Source of the DNA: Hymenobacter citatus
Lineage (GTDB): Bacteria; Bacteroidota; Bacteroidia; Cytophagales; Hymenobacteraceae
Assembly: GCF_014333615.1 (NCBI RefSeq)
Contig: NZ_JACSCY010000006.1
Span: 1-64,000, forward strand
Direction of reading: 5' to 3'
Length of the DNA stretch: 64,000 bases
Shown here: in pieces, positions 17,687-26,397 of the stretch
Layout: each line of letters starts with the position of its first letter
Position numbering within the stretch: the first letter of the stretch is position 1
Program-made: the position numbers and the translations under genes
Notes under the pieces: model-generated
The model's input: the letters and a program-made list of their open reading frames with translations, nothing else
Databases searched by the model: none
Told to the model about the DNA's origin: nothing

Positions 17687-18400
17687 CTAAATATCGCCCA
17701 GCTGCGGCCGGATCAGTAGCTCTTCTACCACGGCTTGCTCCGAGAGCTGGTAGGTAGCAAACACGGCTTCGGCGAGGTCTTCGGGCTTGATGAACCGCTC
17801 GGGGGGTAGGCCAGCCCCGGCCCAACTGTCGGTGTAGGTGGCGCCGGGCAGCACGGCCGTCACGCGGATGTTGTGCTCCTTCAGCTCCTCGCGCAGGTTT
17901 TTGGTGAAGCCGTAGAGCGCATGCTTGGCAATGCCGTAGGAGCCGCCGTTGGGGTAGGCCGTGAGGCTGGCCGTGGAGCAAATCGTGAAGATGTGCCCGT
18001 GGCGCTGCGCTATCATACCGGGCAACAGGGCCTGCGTGACGTCGTAGGCGCTCAGCAGGTTGGCGGCCAGCATCTGGCGCAGCTGCTGCCCATCGGTGGG
18101 CTCGTCCTGCAAGCGGCCGGGCACAAAGGAGCCGGTGTTGTGCACCAGCACTTCTACCCCGCCGGGCAGCGCCCGCACAAATTCGCCAAACCGAACCGCA
18201 TCGGCGTGGTTACTAAGGTCGGCAGGTAGGGTGTGTAGCACAGCTCCCGGTGTGGCCTGCTGCACGGCAGCCTCCAGGGCGGCCAAGTCCTCGGCCGAGC
18301 GGGCACAGGTGACGACCGAAAACCCGGCCCGCACAAACCGCTCCACCAAAGCGCGGCCAATTCCGCGGCTGCCACCGGTCACGACGATATTTTTTTGCAT
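17687..18400 (-). CDS. Short-chain dehydrogenase/reductase
   Basis: 237 residues. TGGSRGIGRALVERF cofactor motif, VHNTGSF in place of the usual NNAG, and YGIAKHALYGFTKNLREEL with Tyr and Lys. The Ser is in ICSTAS. The frame is open to 18481, but the ATG at 18400 starts directly at the first strand. Divergent from the MlaE-like permease gene. Substrate unknown. Confidence 0.82.
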   Translation of the reverse strand: MQKNIVVTGGSRGIGRALVERFVRAGFSVVTCARSAEDLAALEAAVQQATPGAVLHTLPADLSNHADAVRFGEFVRALPGGVEVLVHNTGSFVPGRLQDEPTDGQQLRQMLAANLLSAYDVTQALLPGMIAQRHGHIFTICSTASLTAYPNGGSYGIAKHALYGFTKNLREELKEHNIRVTAVLPGATYTDSWAGAGLPPERFIKPEDLAEAVFATYQLSEQAVVEELLIRPQLGDI

Positions 18401-18514
18401 TCCTTTGTTTATATGTTGAGGTTTTACGTATGGTGCAACAGGCCTGCTGCCGCGTGTGCGCGTAGACCCGATTTTTCGCAAGTTCCTGCTTTTCTCTTTC
18501 CGGACGCTTTTTTT

Positions 18515-19246
18515 ATGGTAAAGACCTTCGGCTCTTTTCTACTCTTTCTCCAAAGTATGCTTTCCCGCGGCGAGCGGTTCAAAACGCTTTGGAACCGCAC
18601 CATCGACGAGGCTATTCTCATTGGAGTCGATTCTGTTTTTATCGTCTCGCTGGTTAGCGCTTTTATCGGAGCCGTAACCTGTGTGCAGATTTCCTACAAC
18701 CTGGTCAACCCGCTTATTCCCAAAGCCACTATTGGCTATATGGTACGCGAGATGACCATTCTGGAGCTGGCCCCTACCATCACCAGCATCGTGCTGGCCG
18801 GCAAGGTAGGCTCCAGCATTGCCGGTGGCCTGGGCACCATGCGCATTACCGAACAGATTGACGCGTTAGAAGTGATGGGCATTAATTCCTCTTCCTACTT
18901 GGTATTACCCCGCATTCTGGCCTCGCTGCTGATGTTTCCGTTGCTGGTGATCCTAGCCATGGGCCTGTCCATTATGGGCGGATACATTGCCGGCACGTTG
19001 TCGGGTTCTATCTCGGCGCAGGAGTACATTGAGGGTATCCGGGAGGATTTCATCCCTTATAACATCCTGTTCGCCCTCATCAAATCGTTGGTGTTTGCTT
19101 TCCTGATTTCGGCCATTTCGTCTTTCAAGGGCTTCAATACCCGCGGCGGTGCCCTAGAGGTAGGCGCAGCCAGCACCGGCGCCGTTACCAACTCCATTAT
19201 CGCTATTCTGATAGCCGACTTTGTGCTGGCGGCTGTTCTGTTGTAA
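18515..19246 (+). CDS. mlaE: MlaE-family lipid ABC transporter permease
   Basis: 243 residues with five to six hydrophobic helices. The segments TVREMTILELAPTITSIVLAGKVGSSIAGGLGTMRITEQIDALEVMGI are diagnostic of the MlaE/YrbE permease family (in pieces: ELAPTITS, GLGTMRITEQIDALEVMGI). With the ATPase downstream it forms a phospholipid transporter of the envelope. ATG 18515 is preferred to an upstream in-frame start at 18395, which would place a Cys- and Pro-rich leader in front. No MCE-domain (MlaD) gene follows in the window. Confidence 0.9.
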   Translation: MVKTFGSFLLFLQSMLSRGERFKTLWNRTIDEAILIGVDSVFIVSLVSAFIGAVTCVQISYNLVNPLIPKATIGYMVREMTILELAPTITSIVLAGKVGSSIAGGLGTMRITEQIDALEVMGINSSSYLVLPRILASLLMFPLLVILAMGLSIMGGYIAGTLSGSISAQEYIEGIREDFIPYNILFALIKSLVFAFLISAISSFKGFNTRGGALEVGAASTGAVTNSIIAILIADFVLAAVLL

Positions 19247-19322
19247 TCGGTTGTTAGGGTCTTAGAGTATTGGGGGTTTCGTTCTGTCTTTCACTGATTT
19301 ATGAACGTTGAATTCCAATAAA

Positions 19323-19360
19323 CCCAAGATCCCAAGACCCCAAGACCCCAAGACCCCAAG
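19323..19360 (+). repeat. Tandem CCCAAGAC repeat touching a start codon
   Basis: About four and a half copies of an 8-bp unit (CCCAAGAC, with one CCCAAGAT) end three bases before the ATG of the MlaF-like gene. Similar CCCAAGA-type leaders precede the starts at 29752 and 40589. Confidence 0.85.
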
Positions 19361-19362
19361 AA

Positions 19363-20169
19363 ATGATTGAGATTCATAATATTCAGAAGTCGTTTGACGG
19401 TAACGCCGTACTGAAGGGTATCACCTGCACCTTCGAGACGGGCAAGTGCAACCTGCTGTTGGGCGGCTCAGGTACGGGCAAATCGGTATTACTTCAGTGT
19501 ATTGTAGGCCTGATGAAACCAGATTTAGGCAGTATCACCTTCGATGGCACTGTTTTCACCAATAATAAGGTGAATATCCGGCAGGAGATTCGTCGCAAAA
19601 TCGGGATGCTGTTTCAGGGCTCGGCTTTGTTCGACTCCATGACGGTGTATGAAAATACCGAGTTTCCGCTGAAGATGCTGACGCCGGAAATGACCAAGGA
19701 AGAGCGCCGCGACCGGGTGGAGTTTTGCCTGAAGCGGGTAGGACTGGAAAACGCGGGCAATAAGATGCCTTCCGAAATATCAGGCGGTATGAAGAAGCGC
19801 GTGGGCATTGCCCGCGCCATTGCCCCTAACTGTACCTACCTCTTCTGTGACGAACCCAACTCCGGCCTCGACCCGCTTACCAGCCTCAAGATTGACGAGC
19901 TGATTCACGAAATCACCCACGAGTACAATATCACCACCGCCATCATCACCCACGATATGAACTCGGTGGTGGAAATCGGCGACCATATCATCTTCCTGCA
20001 CAAAGGCATGAAGCTGTGGGACGGTGATAAGGAGACCATATTGAATGCCGAAGTACCTGAGCTGAAAGAGTTTATCTTCAGCAGCAGCCTCGTTCGCGCC
20101 GCCAAGCGTGTAGACGATGAAGGTGGTTTGCAAGATGTGCTAGACGACGACCCCGTGCGGGCTAAATAA
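19363..20169 (+). CDS. mlaF: MlaF-family lipid ABC transporter ATP-binding protein
   Basis: 268-residue ATPase. Walker A GGSGTGKSVLLQ, signature SGGMKKRVGIARAIA, Walker B YLFCDEPNSGLDP and switch IITHDMNSV. The Phe/Glu context and the SGGMKKR signature match the MlaF/YrbF type rather than export ATPases. It follows the MlaE gene by 116 bp, in the same direction, and the pair should act together in retrograde or anterograde lipid transport between membranes. Confidence 0.9.
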   Translation: MIEIHNIQKSFDGNAVLKGITCTFETGKCNLLLGGSGTGKSVLLQCIVGLMKPDLGSITFDGTVFTNNKVNIRQEIRRKIGMLFQGSALFDSMTVYENTEFPLKMLTPEMTKEERRDRVEFCLKRVGLENAGNKMPSEISGGMKKRVGIARAIAPNCTYLFCDEPNSGLDPLTSLKIDELIHEITHEYNITTAIITHDMNSVVEIGDHIIFLHKGMKLWDGDKETILNAEVPELKEFIFSSSLVRAAKRVDDEGGLQDVLDDDPVRAK

Positions 20170-20184
20170 TACTCTGTGTATCTG

Positions 20185-20235
20185 GCCAAGAAAAAAAGGT
20201 CTCACGCACTAGCCGTGGGACCTTTTTTTCTTGGC
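20185..20235. terminator. Bidirectional intrinsic terminator
   Basis: Long stem GCCAAGAAAAAAAGGTCTCAC with GTGGGACCTTTTTTTCTTGGC, carrying A-tract and T-tract on both sides. It lies between the convergent MlaF-like and DinB-family genes and fits termination in both directions. Confidence 0.92.
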
Positions 20236-20246
20236 TTGTGGTATAA

Positions 20247-20789
20247 CTACCAGCCTTCGCGCCGCCGCAGCTCTGTGATGTGCGCCAGGTGATGGCGCCC
20301 GTGCCACGCATACAGCACCAGCGCCTGATCCAGCGTAAAGGTTTTTTCAGAGCCCGGATGATAAAACGTACGCTGCCACTGCGCCTCTGTGAGTTGGCGC
20401 AACAAGGTAGTCCAGCGAATGTGCAACGCTTCTAGCAAGGCTAGCGACACTGCCGGTTTAGTGGCTGCCGTATCGGGCAGCTCGGCCCAGGCCTGCTCAT
20501 CGTAAGGACTAATGGTGGGGGTGTCTTCGGTGAGGGCTAGTTTGAAGCGCACGTAGCTATTGAGGTGGCTATCGGGTAGGTGGTGTATCACTTGGCGCAC
20601 CGTCCAACCGCCGGGGCGGTAGGGCGTATCCAGCTGCGCCGAGCTAAGGCCTGTGACGGCCGCACGCACCTGATCGGGTAGTAGAGCCAACTGTGCAATG
20701 TAGGCAATGCGGGCACCCTGGGCCAGCGGCTCCGTGGGTAGGATAGGTTGGCCAATGGGGTAGCGCAAGTCGGGAAGTTCTGTTGTCAT
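20247..20789 (-). CDS. DinB/YfiT-family metal-dependent protein
   Basis: 180 residues of the DinB-like fold. YfiT-type sequence: YRPGGWTVRQVIHHLPDSHLNS with the first metal-binding His, and a C-terminal YAWHGRHHLAHITEL with the other His. The family includes putative bacillithiol-type S-transferases and related hydrolases. Substrate not known here. Its start (ATG 20789) is separated from the upstream gene by a small hairpin. Confidence 0.83.
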   Translation of the reverse strand: MTTELPDLRYPIGQPILPTEPLAQGARIAYIAQLALLPDQVRAAVTGLSSAQLDTPYRPGGWTVRQVIHHLPDSHLNSYVRFKLALTEDTPTISPYDEQAWAELPDTAATKPAVSLALLEALHIRWTTLLRQLTEAQWQRTFYHPGSEKTFTLDQALVLYAWHGRHHLAHITELRRREGW

Positions 20790-20856
20790 AAGCTAAGGTG
20801 CATGGAAGAAGCGCAAGGTAACGGCAACGAATTAATAGCGGCCTTGCCACCAAAAT

Positions 20857-20886
20857 AAAAGCCTCTCCCAAACAGGAAGAGGCTTT
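20857..20886 (-). terminator. Small intrinsic-type hairpin
   Basis: AAAAGCCTCT pairs with AGAGGCTTT over a short loop. It lies directly after the stop of the nuclease gene (minus strand) and suits termination of that transcript. Confidence 0.7.
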
Positions 20887-20907
20887 CTGGCCTTTAGTAG
20901 CGATACA

Positions 20908-21531
20908 TTATTCTTTGTTGCGCTTGTTTAGCTCGTCGCGGATTTTAGCGGCTTTCTCGTAGTCTTCTTTTTCCAGCGCCTGGGCCAGCATCTTGGTCAA
21001 CTCATCCAGCGACACCTGCCCGCTGGGCTCGCGTGGCTCCGGTGCCGGCTTGCTGCTGCCGCTCGTGGTATCGTCATCGTCGTCATCATCCTCGTCCGAC
21101 TCTTCAGGATTTTCGTCCAGGTCGCTCAGGATAATGCCGGCTTCGCTCAGTACGCTTTCCACTGTGTAGATCGGTACGCCAAAGCGGAGGCCGATGGCAA
21201 TGGCATCGCTGGGGCGGGCATCCAACTCGAAAGTGGTAGCCCCATCAGAGCACACAATTTTGGAGTAGAACACGCCTTCTTTCAAGTCAGAAATCACGAC
21301 TTCCAGAATGGCTACGTGCACCTGCTCGGCAAAGGACTTAAACAGGTCGTGCGTAAGCGGACGATTAGGGCTTATTTTTTCAATCTGAATCGCGATACTT
21401 TGGGCCTCAAACATGCCAATGATGATGGGCAGCCGACGGTTGCCTGTCTTCTCTCCCAAAATCAGGGCAAACGACCCCGATTGAGATTGGCTGGAAGAAA
21501 GTCCTAGTATCTCGAGCTGAATTTTTTTCAC
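20908..21531 (-). CDS. Bifunctional nuclease-family protein with UVR motif
   Basis: 207 residues. N-terminal bifunctional nuclease (BFN, DUF151) domain (about 1-130; GSFALILGEKTGNRRLPIIIG, DARPSDAIAIGLRFGVPIY). A run of Asp/Glu (about 140-155) forms an acidic linker, and a UVR motif closes the protein (SLDELTKMLAQALEKEDYEKA). The start codon is GTG at 21531. The domain combination is typical of Bacteroidota members of the family. Biological role is not firmly established. Confidence 0.85.
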   Translation of the reverse strand: MKKIQLEILGLSSSQSQSGSFALILGEKTGNRRLPIIIGMFEAQSIAIQIEKISPNRPLTHDLFKSFAEQVHVAILEVVISDLKEGVFYSKIVCSDGATTFELDARPSDAIAIGLRFGVPIYTVESVLSEAGIILSDLDENPEESDEDDDDDDDTTSGSSKPAPEPREPSGQVSLDELTKMLAQALEKEDYEKAAKIRDELNKRNKE

Positions 21532-21630
21532 AGGAGAAAGTATGTGCTGGTAATGAGGTGAGTGCGCCTAACGGGACTGCAAAAAGCGTATATTTTGATA
21601 TATAACACTCATTTTCAATCGGTTTACGCC

Positions 21631-22608
21631 TTAACCTAGTTCCTTAACGGCTTGGGTTAGTTTCGGTAGTACGTCGAATACGTCGCCAACGATGCCATAA
21701 TCGGCGGCTTTAAAGAACGGCGCCTCCGGGTCTTTGTTGATGACTACAATCACCTTGGAGGAGTTGACGCCGGCCAAATGCTGAATGGCGCCCGAAATAC
21801 CACAGGCAATATACAGGTTGGGCGAGATGGTGATGCCCGTTTGGCCCACGTGCTCGTGGTGGGGGCGCCAGTCGGTATCAGACACGGGCTTGGAACAGGC
21901 CGTGGCCGCACCCAGGGCCTTCGCCAGGTCCTCAATCAGGTTCCAGTTTTCGGGGCCCTTCATGCCGCGGCCACCCGATACCACGAGGTCGGCTTCGGGT
22001 AGGAGCACGCCGCCGGCCTGGTCCTGCATCACTACCTCTTTGGGCGCGTCGGCAAAGTCGGCGTCGGTCAGGTTGGCCGAGAAATTTTCTACAGAAGCGG
22101 TTTTGCCGGCTTCATGCTGGGCCTCAATAGAGTTTTTCTTGACGGCAATAATCTTGCGGTCGGTGGTGAGGGCCACGTCGGCCAGGGCTTTGCCCGAGAA
22201 GGCACCGCGCTTCACCACAAACTGCCCGCCATCTGTTTTAGGCAGCTCTACAGCGTTAGTTGCCAGGCTGGCCTTCAGGCGGATGGACAGGCGCGAGCCT
22301 ACCGCCGCGCCGATGTTGGAGTTGGCCAGTACCAGCACTTGCGCGCTTTCCTGTTCGGCGGCGGCGGCAATGAGCTTGGTGTAGGCACCGTTCACGAAGT
22401 CTTTCAGGCGGGGCTCGGCGTCGTAGAGCACTTTGCTGATGCCCTGCTCGCCCAATTTAGCGAGGTTGTCCTCGGTGGCTTCGCCTACGGCTACGGCCGT
22501 AGCCGTGGTGCCGAGTTGCTGGGCTACCTGGCTGGCGTAGGTAGCCACTTCCAGCGAAGACTTTTTCACCTCGCCTTTATCGCATTCTATAACAACTAGT
22601 ACAGACAT
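21631..22608 (-). CDS. etfA: Electron transfer flavoprotein subunit alpha
   Basis: 325 residues. N-terminal nucleotide-binding-like domain with VSVLVVIECDKGEVKKSS start, and the FAD-binding C-terminal domain with VVSGGRGMKGPENW, the GQTGITISPNLYIACGISG segment and VVINKDPEAPFFKAADYGIVGD. Forms a heterodimer with EtfB and passes electrons from acyl-CoA dehydrogenases to the quinone pool. Encoded after etfB in the same operon, with a 123-bp gap filled by a palindromic element. Confidence 0.97.
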   Translation of the reverse strand: MSVLVVIECDKGEVKKSSLEVATYASQVAQQLGTTATAVAVGEATEDNLAKLGEQGISKVLYDAEPRLKDFVNGAYTKLIAAAAEQESAQVLVLANSNIGAAVGSRLSIRLKASLATNAVELPKTDGGQFVVKRGAFSGKALADVALTTDRKIIAVKKNSIEAQHEAGKTASVENFSANLTDADFADAPKEVVMQDQAGGVLLPEADLVVSGGRGMKGPENWNLIEDLAKALGAATACSKPVSDTDWRPHHEHVGQTGITISPNLYIACGISGAIQHLAGVNSSKVIVVINKDPEAPFFKAADYGIVGDVFDVLPKLTQAVKELG

Positions 22609-22621
22609 TATCTTGTGGTTT

Positions 22622-22725
22622 TGTCATCCTGAACGGAGCGAAGGACCTTATCACGTCCGCGCCGCTTGAAGTAGGAAAACCAACGAAAGCAGCCGTGATA
22701 AGATGCTTCCCTCGTCAGCATGACA
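22622..22725. repeat. Hybrid palindromic element (family A left arm, family B right arm)
   Basis: Left arm TGTCATCCTGAACGGAGCG then AAGGACCTTATCACG is family A. The right side CGTGATAAGATGCTTCCCT then CGTCAGCATGACA carries the AGATGCTTC and CAGCATGAC features of family B. The arms pair only partly. Lies between etfB and etfA. Confidence 0.8.
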
Positions 22726-22731
22726 GTCGAA

Positions 22732-23472
22732 CTAAATCACTTTCGCCTCGTTGCGCAGGAGCTTGATCAGCTCGCCGGCATTTTCAGCGTCGATGAGCTT
22801 TACACCCTGCTTCTTGGGGGGTAGGGCAAACTCGGTTACCTCGGTGCGGGGCGCGTCGCCGGTGGGCTCTACCACTTTCAGGGGCTTGGTGCGGGCCGTC
22901 ATGATACCGCGCATGTTGGGGATGCGGGGCTCGCACATGGGCTGCTGGCACGACGCTACGAACGGCGTGTTCACCTCCACTATTTCCTTGCCGCCCTCAA
23001 TCTCGCGCTCCAGGGTAGCGGTGTTGCCGCTCATATCCAGCTTCATAGCGGGCGCTACCGTGGGGATACCCAACAGCTCGCCTACCATGCCGTGCACCTG
23101 AAAGCCGTTGTAGTCGATGCTTTCTTTGCCCATCAGAATTACGTCGTAGCCACCGTCTTTGGCGACATTGGCAATCTGCTCGGCCACGAAAAAGGCGTCC
23201 TTGGGGGCCGCATTCACGCGGATGGCATCATCAGCGCCGATGGCTAAGGCTTTGCGAATGTTGGGTTCGGTATCGGCCTCGCCTACGTTCAGCACCGTCA
23301 CGGTACCGCCGCCCTGGGCTTCTTTCAACTCAATGGCACGGGTCAGGGCATATTCGTCCCAGGGATTTATCACAAACTGCACGCCGGCTTTGTTGAACTC
23401 CTTATTATCCGGGGTGAAAGTGATTTTTGTGGTCGTGTCGGGCACGTTGCTGATGCAAACGAGAAACTTCAT
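22732..23472 (-). CDS. etfB: Electron transfer flavoprotein subunit beta
   Basis: 246 residues starting MKFLVCISNVPDT, with the VLMGKESIDYNGFQVHGMVGELLGIP stretch and the conserved ETF beta signature VNTPFVASCQQPMCEPRIPNMRGIMTARTKPL (in parts). It binds AMP and supports the FAD site on EtfA. It precedes etfA and is divergent from a TPR gene across 74 bp, where the shared promoters must lie. Confidence 0.97.
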   Translation of the reverse strand: MKFLVCISNVPDTTTKITFTPDNKEFNKAGVQFVINPWDEYALTRAIELKEAQGGGTVTVLNVGEADTEPNIRKALAIGADDAIRVNAAPKDAFFVAEQIANVAKDGGYDVILMGKESIDYNGFQVHGMVGELLGIPTVAPAMKLDMSGNTATLEREIEGGKEIVEVNTPFVASCQQPMCEPRIPNMRGIMTARTKPLKVVEPTGDAPRTEVTEFALPPKKQGVKLIDAENAGELIKLLRNEAKVI

Positions 23473-23546
23473 TAGGCTGCGTTAGATAGACGAACAATAC
23501 GGGAAAGCCCCTAATTTCGGGCGAAGATACAGAAAACTCCTACCCG

Positions 23547-23888
23547 ATGGAAAACACACCCAGCCGCCTTTCGCAACTCCTGGCTTTCTACGCCGACGAC
23601 CCAAACGATGCCTTCACGATCTACGCGTTAGCCACTGAATATCGGGCCGCGGACCCGCAAAAAGCCATGGAATTTTACCAAAAGCTGCTGGACGAGCACC
23701 CTGAATATGTGGGTACGTATTATCACGCCGGAAAGCTGCTGGCGTACTTAGAAAAGCCCGATGAAGCCGAAAAAGTTTTCCGCAAAGGATTGCAAGTAAG
23801 CCGCAAAGCCGGCCAGATGCACGCCGCCAGCGAATTGCAGCAAGCCCTCAACCAGCATTTGGGCTTGGATTATGAGGATGAGGTGTGA
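23547..23888 (+). CDS. Small tetratricopeptide-repeat protein
   Basis: 113 residues with two to three TPR-like helix pairs: DPNDAFTIYALATEYRA, then AMEFYQKLLDEHPEYVGTYYHAGKLL and EKPDEAEKVFRKGLQVSR. No signal peptide, so cytoplasmic and probably protein-binding. Divergent from etfB. A near-consensus TAATTTCG box lies at 23512-23519. Function unknown. Confidence 0.8.
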   Translation: MENTPSRLSQLLAFYADDPNDAFTIYALATEYRAADPQKAMEFYQKLLDEHPEYVGTYYHAGKLLAYLEKPDEAEKVFRKGLQVSRKAGQMHAASELQQALNQHLGLDYEDEV

Positions 23889-23947
23889 TATAGGTTTGGG
23901 GGACTGATGGTCTGAGTTGGTGGGGGTCTGGGTTCGTAGGTAGGGGT

Positions 23948-24047
23948 TGTCATCCTGAGCTTGCGAAGGACCTTCTCACGCGTGAACGACAGACGTACCA
24001 ATGACTCGTTCAACGGGCATAAGGTCCTTCGCAAGCTCAGGATGACA
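23948..24047. repeat. Palindromic element, family A
   Basis: Arms TGTCATCCTGAGCTTGCG / CGCAAGCTCAGGATGACA with an imperfect inner stem. The loop is in reverse orientation (ends ACGACTCGTTC-like on the plus strand). Between tandem genes on the plus strand. Confidence 0.9.
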
Positions 24048-24090
24048 CTCTTCCTATTCCTCTATCCCCACACCCCAGTACCTCACTCCC

Positions 24091-24768
24091 ATGAAAATCC
24101 TGTTAGTCGAAGACGAACCCAAGGTTTCTGCGTTTATCCGGCGTGGTTTGGAGGAGGAGCACTATGAGGTGGAAGTGGCCTACGATGGCACATTTGGCCA
24201 GCGGCTGGCCCTCACGCACTCCTACGACCTAATTATTCTGGACGTCATCCTACCCAATCAAAGCGGCCTGGACGTGTTAAGAGCCATTCGTGGGCAGGAC
24301 CAGCAGGTGCCCGTGCTCATGCTCACGGCCCTGGGCACCACCACCGATAAGCTCCACGGCTTCGATGGCGGCGCCGACGACTACCTCGTGAAACCCTTCG
24401 ACTTTGCCGAGCTGTTGGCCCGCGTGAAAGCCCTCACGCGCCGCCGTGGCCACACGGCCAAGGGAGCAGTGCTTACCCTGGCCGACCTCAACTTGGATAC
24501 GGCCGCCAAAACCGTGACGCGCAACGGCCAACCTATCAAGCTCACGGCCCGCGAGTTTACCCTGCTGGAGCTGTTTATGCGCAACCGTGGCCGGGTACTC
24601 AGCCGCGCCGAAATAGCCGAAAACTCCTGGGAAGATTCCTTCGACTCCGGATCAAACGTCATCGACGTATATGTGAATTACCTGCGCAACAAAATCGACA
24701 AGAATTTTCCTACCAAGCTCATTCACACAGTAGTAGGCATGGGCTATGTATTGCGGGAAGAGGGGTGA
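24091..24768 (+). CDS. OmpR/PhoB-family response regulator
   Basis: 225 residues. Receiver domain (1-120) with E7/D8, phosphoacceptor D51 in LIILDVILPNQSG, Thr in MLTALG and Lys in DYLVKPFDF. A winged-helix DNA-binding domain follows (about 128-225; LTAREFTLLELFMRNRGRVLSR, TVVGMGYVLRE). It resembles CusR/CopR-type regulators that control metal efflux. The partner kinase follows at 24968 and the pump genes at 27072, preceded by direct repeats suited to this family. Confidence 0.93.
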   Translation: MKILLVEDEPKVSAFIRRGLEEEHYEVEVAYDGTFGQRLALTHSYDLIILDVILPNQSGLDVLRAIRGQDQQVPVLMLTALGTTTDKLHGFDGGADDYLVKPFDFAELLARVKALTRRRGHTAKGAVLTLADLNLDTAAKTVTRNGQPIKLTAREFTLLELFMRNRGRVLSRAEIAENSWEDSFDSGSNVIDVYVNYLRNKIDKNFPTKLIHTVVGMGYVLREEG

Positions 24769-24966
24769 AATGGTGAGATGGTGAGTAGTGAATACGGCTG
24801 TCATCCTGAGCGTAGCGAAGGACCTTCTCACGCCAGAACGACCACCTTAATAACGACTCGTTTCTACATTCATCGTTCCAGCGTGAGGAGGTCCTTCGCT
24901 ACGCTCAGGATGACAGCCGTATTCACCACTCACTACTCACTACTCACTACTCACCATCTCACCACC
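24763..24966. repeat. Extended palindrome, family A with TGGTGAG flanks
   Basis: The core (about 24797-24927) has the private variant GAGCGTAGCGAAGG in both arms. The symmetry extends outward through GTGAATACGGCTG and into short TGGTGAGTAG-type repeats that reach the regulator's stop codon on the left and the kinase start region on the right. The right arm has extra ACTCACT units. The loop has a rearranged, longer sequence. Confidence 0.9.
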
Positions 24967-24967
24967 C

Positions 24968-26368
24968 ATGACCATCCGTAACCGCTTGACCCTCTTATTT
25001 CTGAGCATGGTGGCCGTTATTCTGGCGGTGGCTCTCACGGTGGCGTATGTGCTACAGGTGCGCTACTCGCAGCGGGAGTTTCGGCAGCGCCTGCGCGACC
25101 GGGCCGAGGTGACGGGCTATATCTTTCTGGAGCAGGATGAAATGCGGGCCGGGGCCTTTCGCTTGTTTCAGAAGCGCTATTTGCAAGCCTTGAACAACGA
25201 GGTATTGCAGATTTATGACTCCAACCACCAGGTGCGTTTTTTGGAGGAAGACGAAAGCATTACGCTATCCGATAAGCTACTGGCCCGCATTGTGGTGGAT
25301 GGCGAAATGTATTTTACCATCGGACCGCGGCAAGCCATTGGGATGTTCTACCACGACAACCAGGGCGACTACATTATAGTAGCCGCCGCCGAGAACAAGC
25401 TGGGCAAAGCCCGCCAGCAAAACCTTGCCCTCATTTTGGCGCTGACCTTTGTAGGCAGCCTGGCGGTTATCTACGTGGCCGGGCGCATCTTTGCGGGGCG
25501 GGTACTGGCGCCCATTGCCGCCGTCAACGACCAAGTGGACCGCATCACGGCCCGCGACCTGCATTTGCGGCTGGACGAAGGACAAGGCCACGAGCAGGAC
25601 GAAATTACCCGTCTGGCTACCACCTTTAACCGGATGCTCACGCGCCTGGAGGACAGCTTTGAGGCGCAGCGTACGTTTGTCAGCAATGCTTCGCACGAGC
25701 TGCGCACTCCGCTCACGGCCACCATTGGCGAGGTGCAGGTGCTGCTGAAGCGCGACCGGACACCGGCCGAGTACCGCGAGGCGCTGGCCTCGGTGCTAGC
25801 CGAGCTGCAACAGCTAAAAACCCTGTTTAATGACTTGCTGGAGCTAACGCAGGCAGAAGCGAGCAGCCCCCACCCCGACGATATTCGTCTGGACGAGCTG
25901 ATCTGGGAGGCCCGCGAAGCTCTGTTGCCTGAGTGGCGGCGACGCGTACACATTCACCTAGAAGCCCTACCCGCCGAGCCCGAAGCTCTGGAAATCAAAG
26001 GCAACCGGCAGCTGCTTACCCGCGCCCTGATCAACCTGCTGGACAACGCCCTGAAATACTCGGGCGAGGCACCCGTGGACGTCACGTTTCGCTACGCCAG
26101 CGAGGCAATCCGCATCAGGATTCAGGACCAGGGCATGGGCATTGCCGAAAAGGACCTGGCCAACATCTTTCAACCCTTTTTTCGGGCGGCCAACGCGCGG
26201 GGTGTGGTGGGCCACGGGGTAGGGCTGCCTCTGGCTCGTAAGATTATTGAGCTGCACCAGGGGCAGCTCCACATCACCTCTACCTTGCACGAAGGCACGC
26301 TGGCGGAAGTGCAGTTTTCTACGGGCAACCCAACTCAACGTTTTGATAAGCAAGGCCCTACCCGATAA
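24968..26368 (+). CDS. HAMP-domain sensor histidine kinase
   Basis: 466 residues. First membrane helix at about 10-30, periplasmic sensor region, second helix at about 152-172, then a HAMP domain (RVLAPIAAVNDQVDRITARDL). HisKA domain with ASHELRTPLTA, phosphoacceptor His243; ATPase domain with N-box LLDNALKYS, DQGMGIAEKDL and HGVGLPLARKI. It is the partner of the regulator at 24091, and the pair should govern the RND pump downstream. The two genes are separated by a 199-bp palindrome. Confidence 0.92.
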   Translation: MTIRNRLTLLFLSMVAVILAVALTVAYVLQVRYSQREFRQRLRDRAEVTGYIFLEQDEMRAGAFRLFQKRYLQALNNEVLQIYDSNHQVRFLEEDESITLSDKLLARIVVDGEMYFTIGPRQAIGMFYHDNQGDYIIVAAAENKLGKARQQNLALILALTFVGSLAVIYVAGRIFAGRVLAPIAAVNDQVDRITARDLHLRLDEGQGHEQDEITRLATTFNRMLTRLEDSFEAQRTFVSNASHELRTPLTATIGEVQVLLKRDRTPAEYREALASVLAELQQLKTLFNDLLELTQAEASSPHPDDIRLDELIWEAREALLPEWRRRVHIHLEALPAEPEALEIKGNRQLLTRALINLLDNALKYSGEAPVDVTFRYASEAIRIRIQDQGMGIAEKDLANIFQPFFRAANARGVVGHGVGLPLARKIIELHQGQLHITSTLHEGTLAEVQFSTGNPTQRFDKQGPTR

Positions 26369-26397
26369 TACTCTGTTTTACAAGAGCTTCCTACTAC

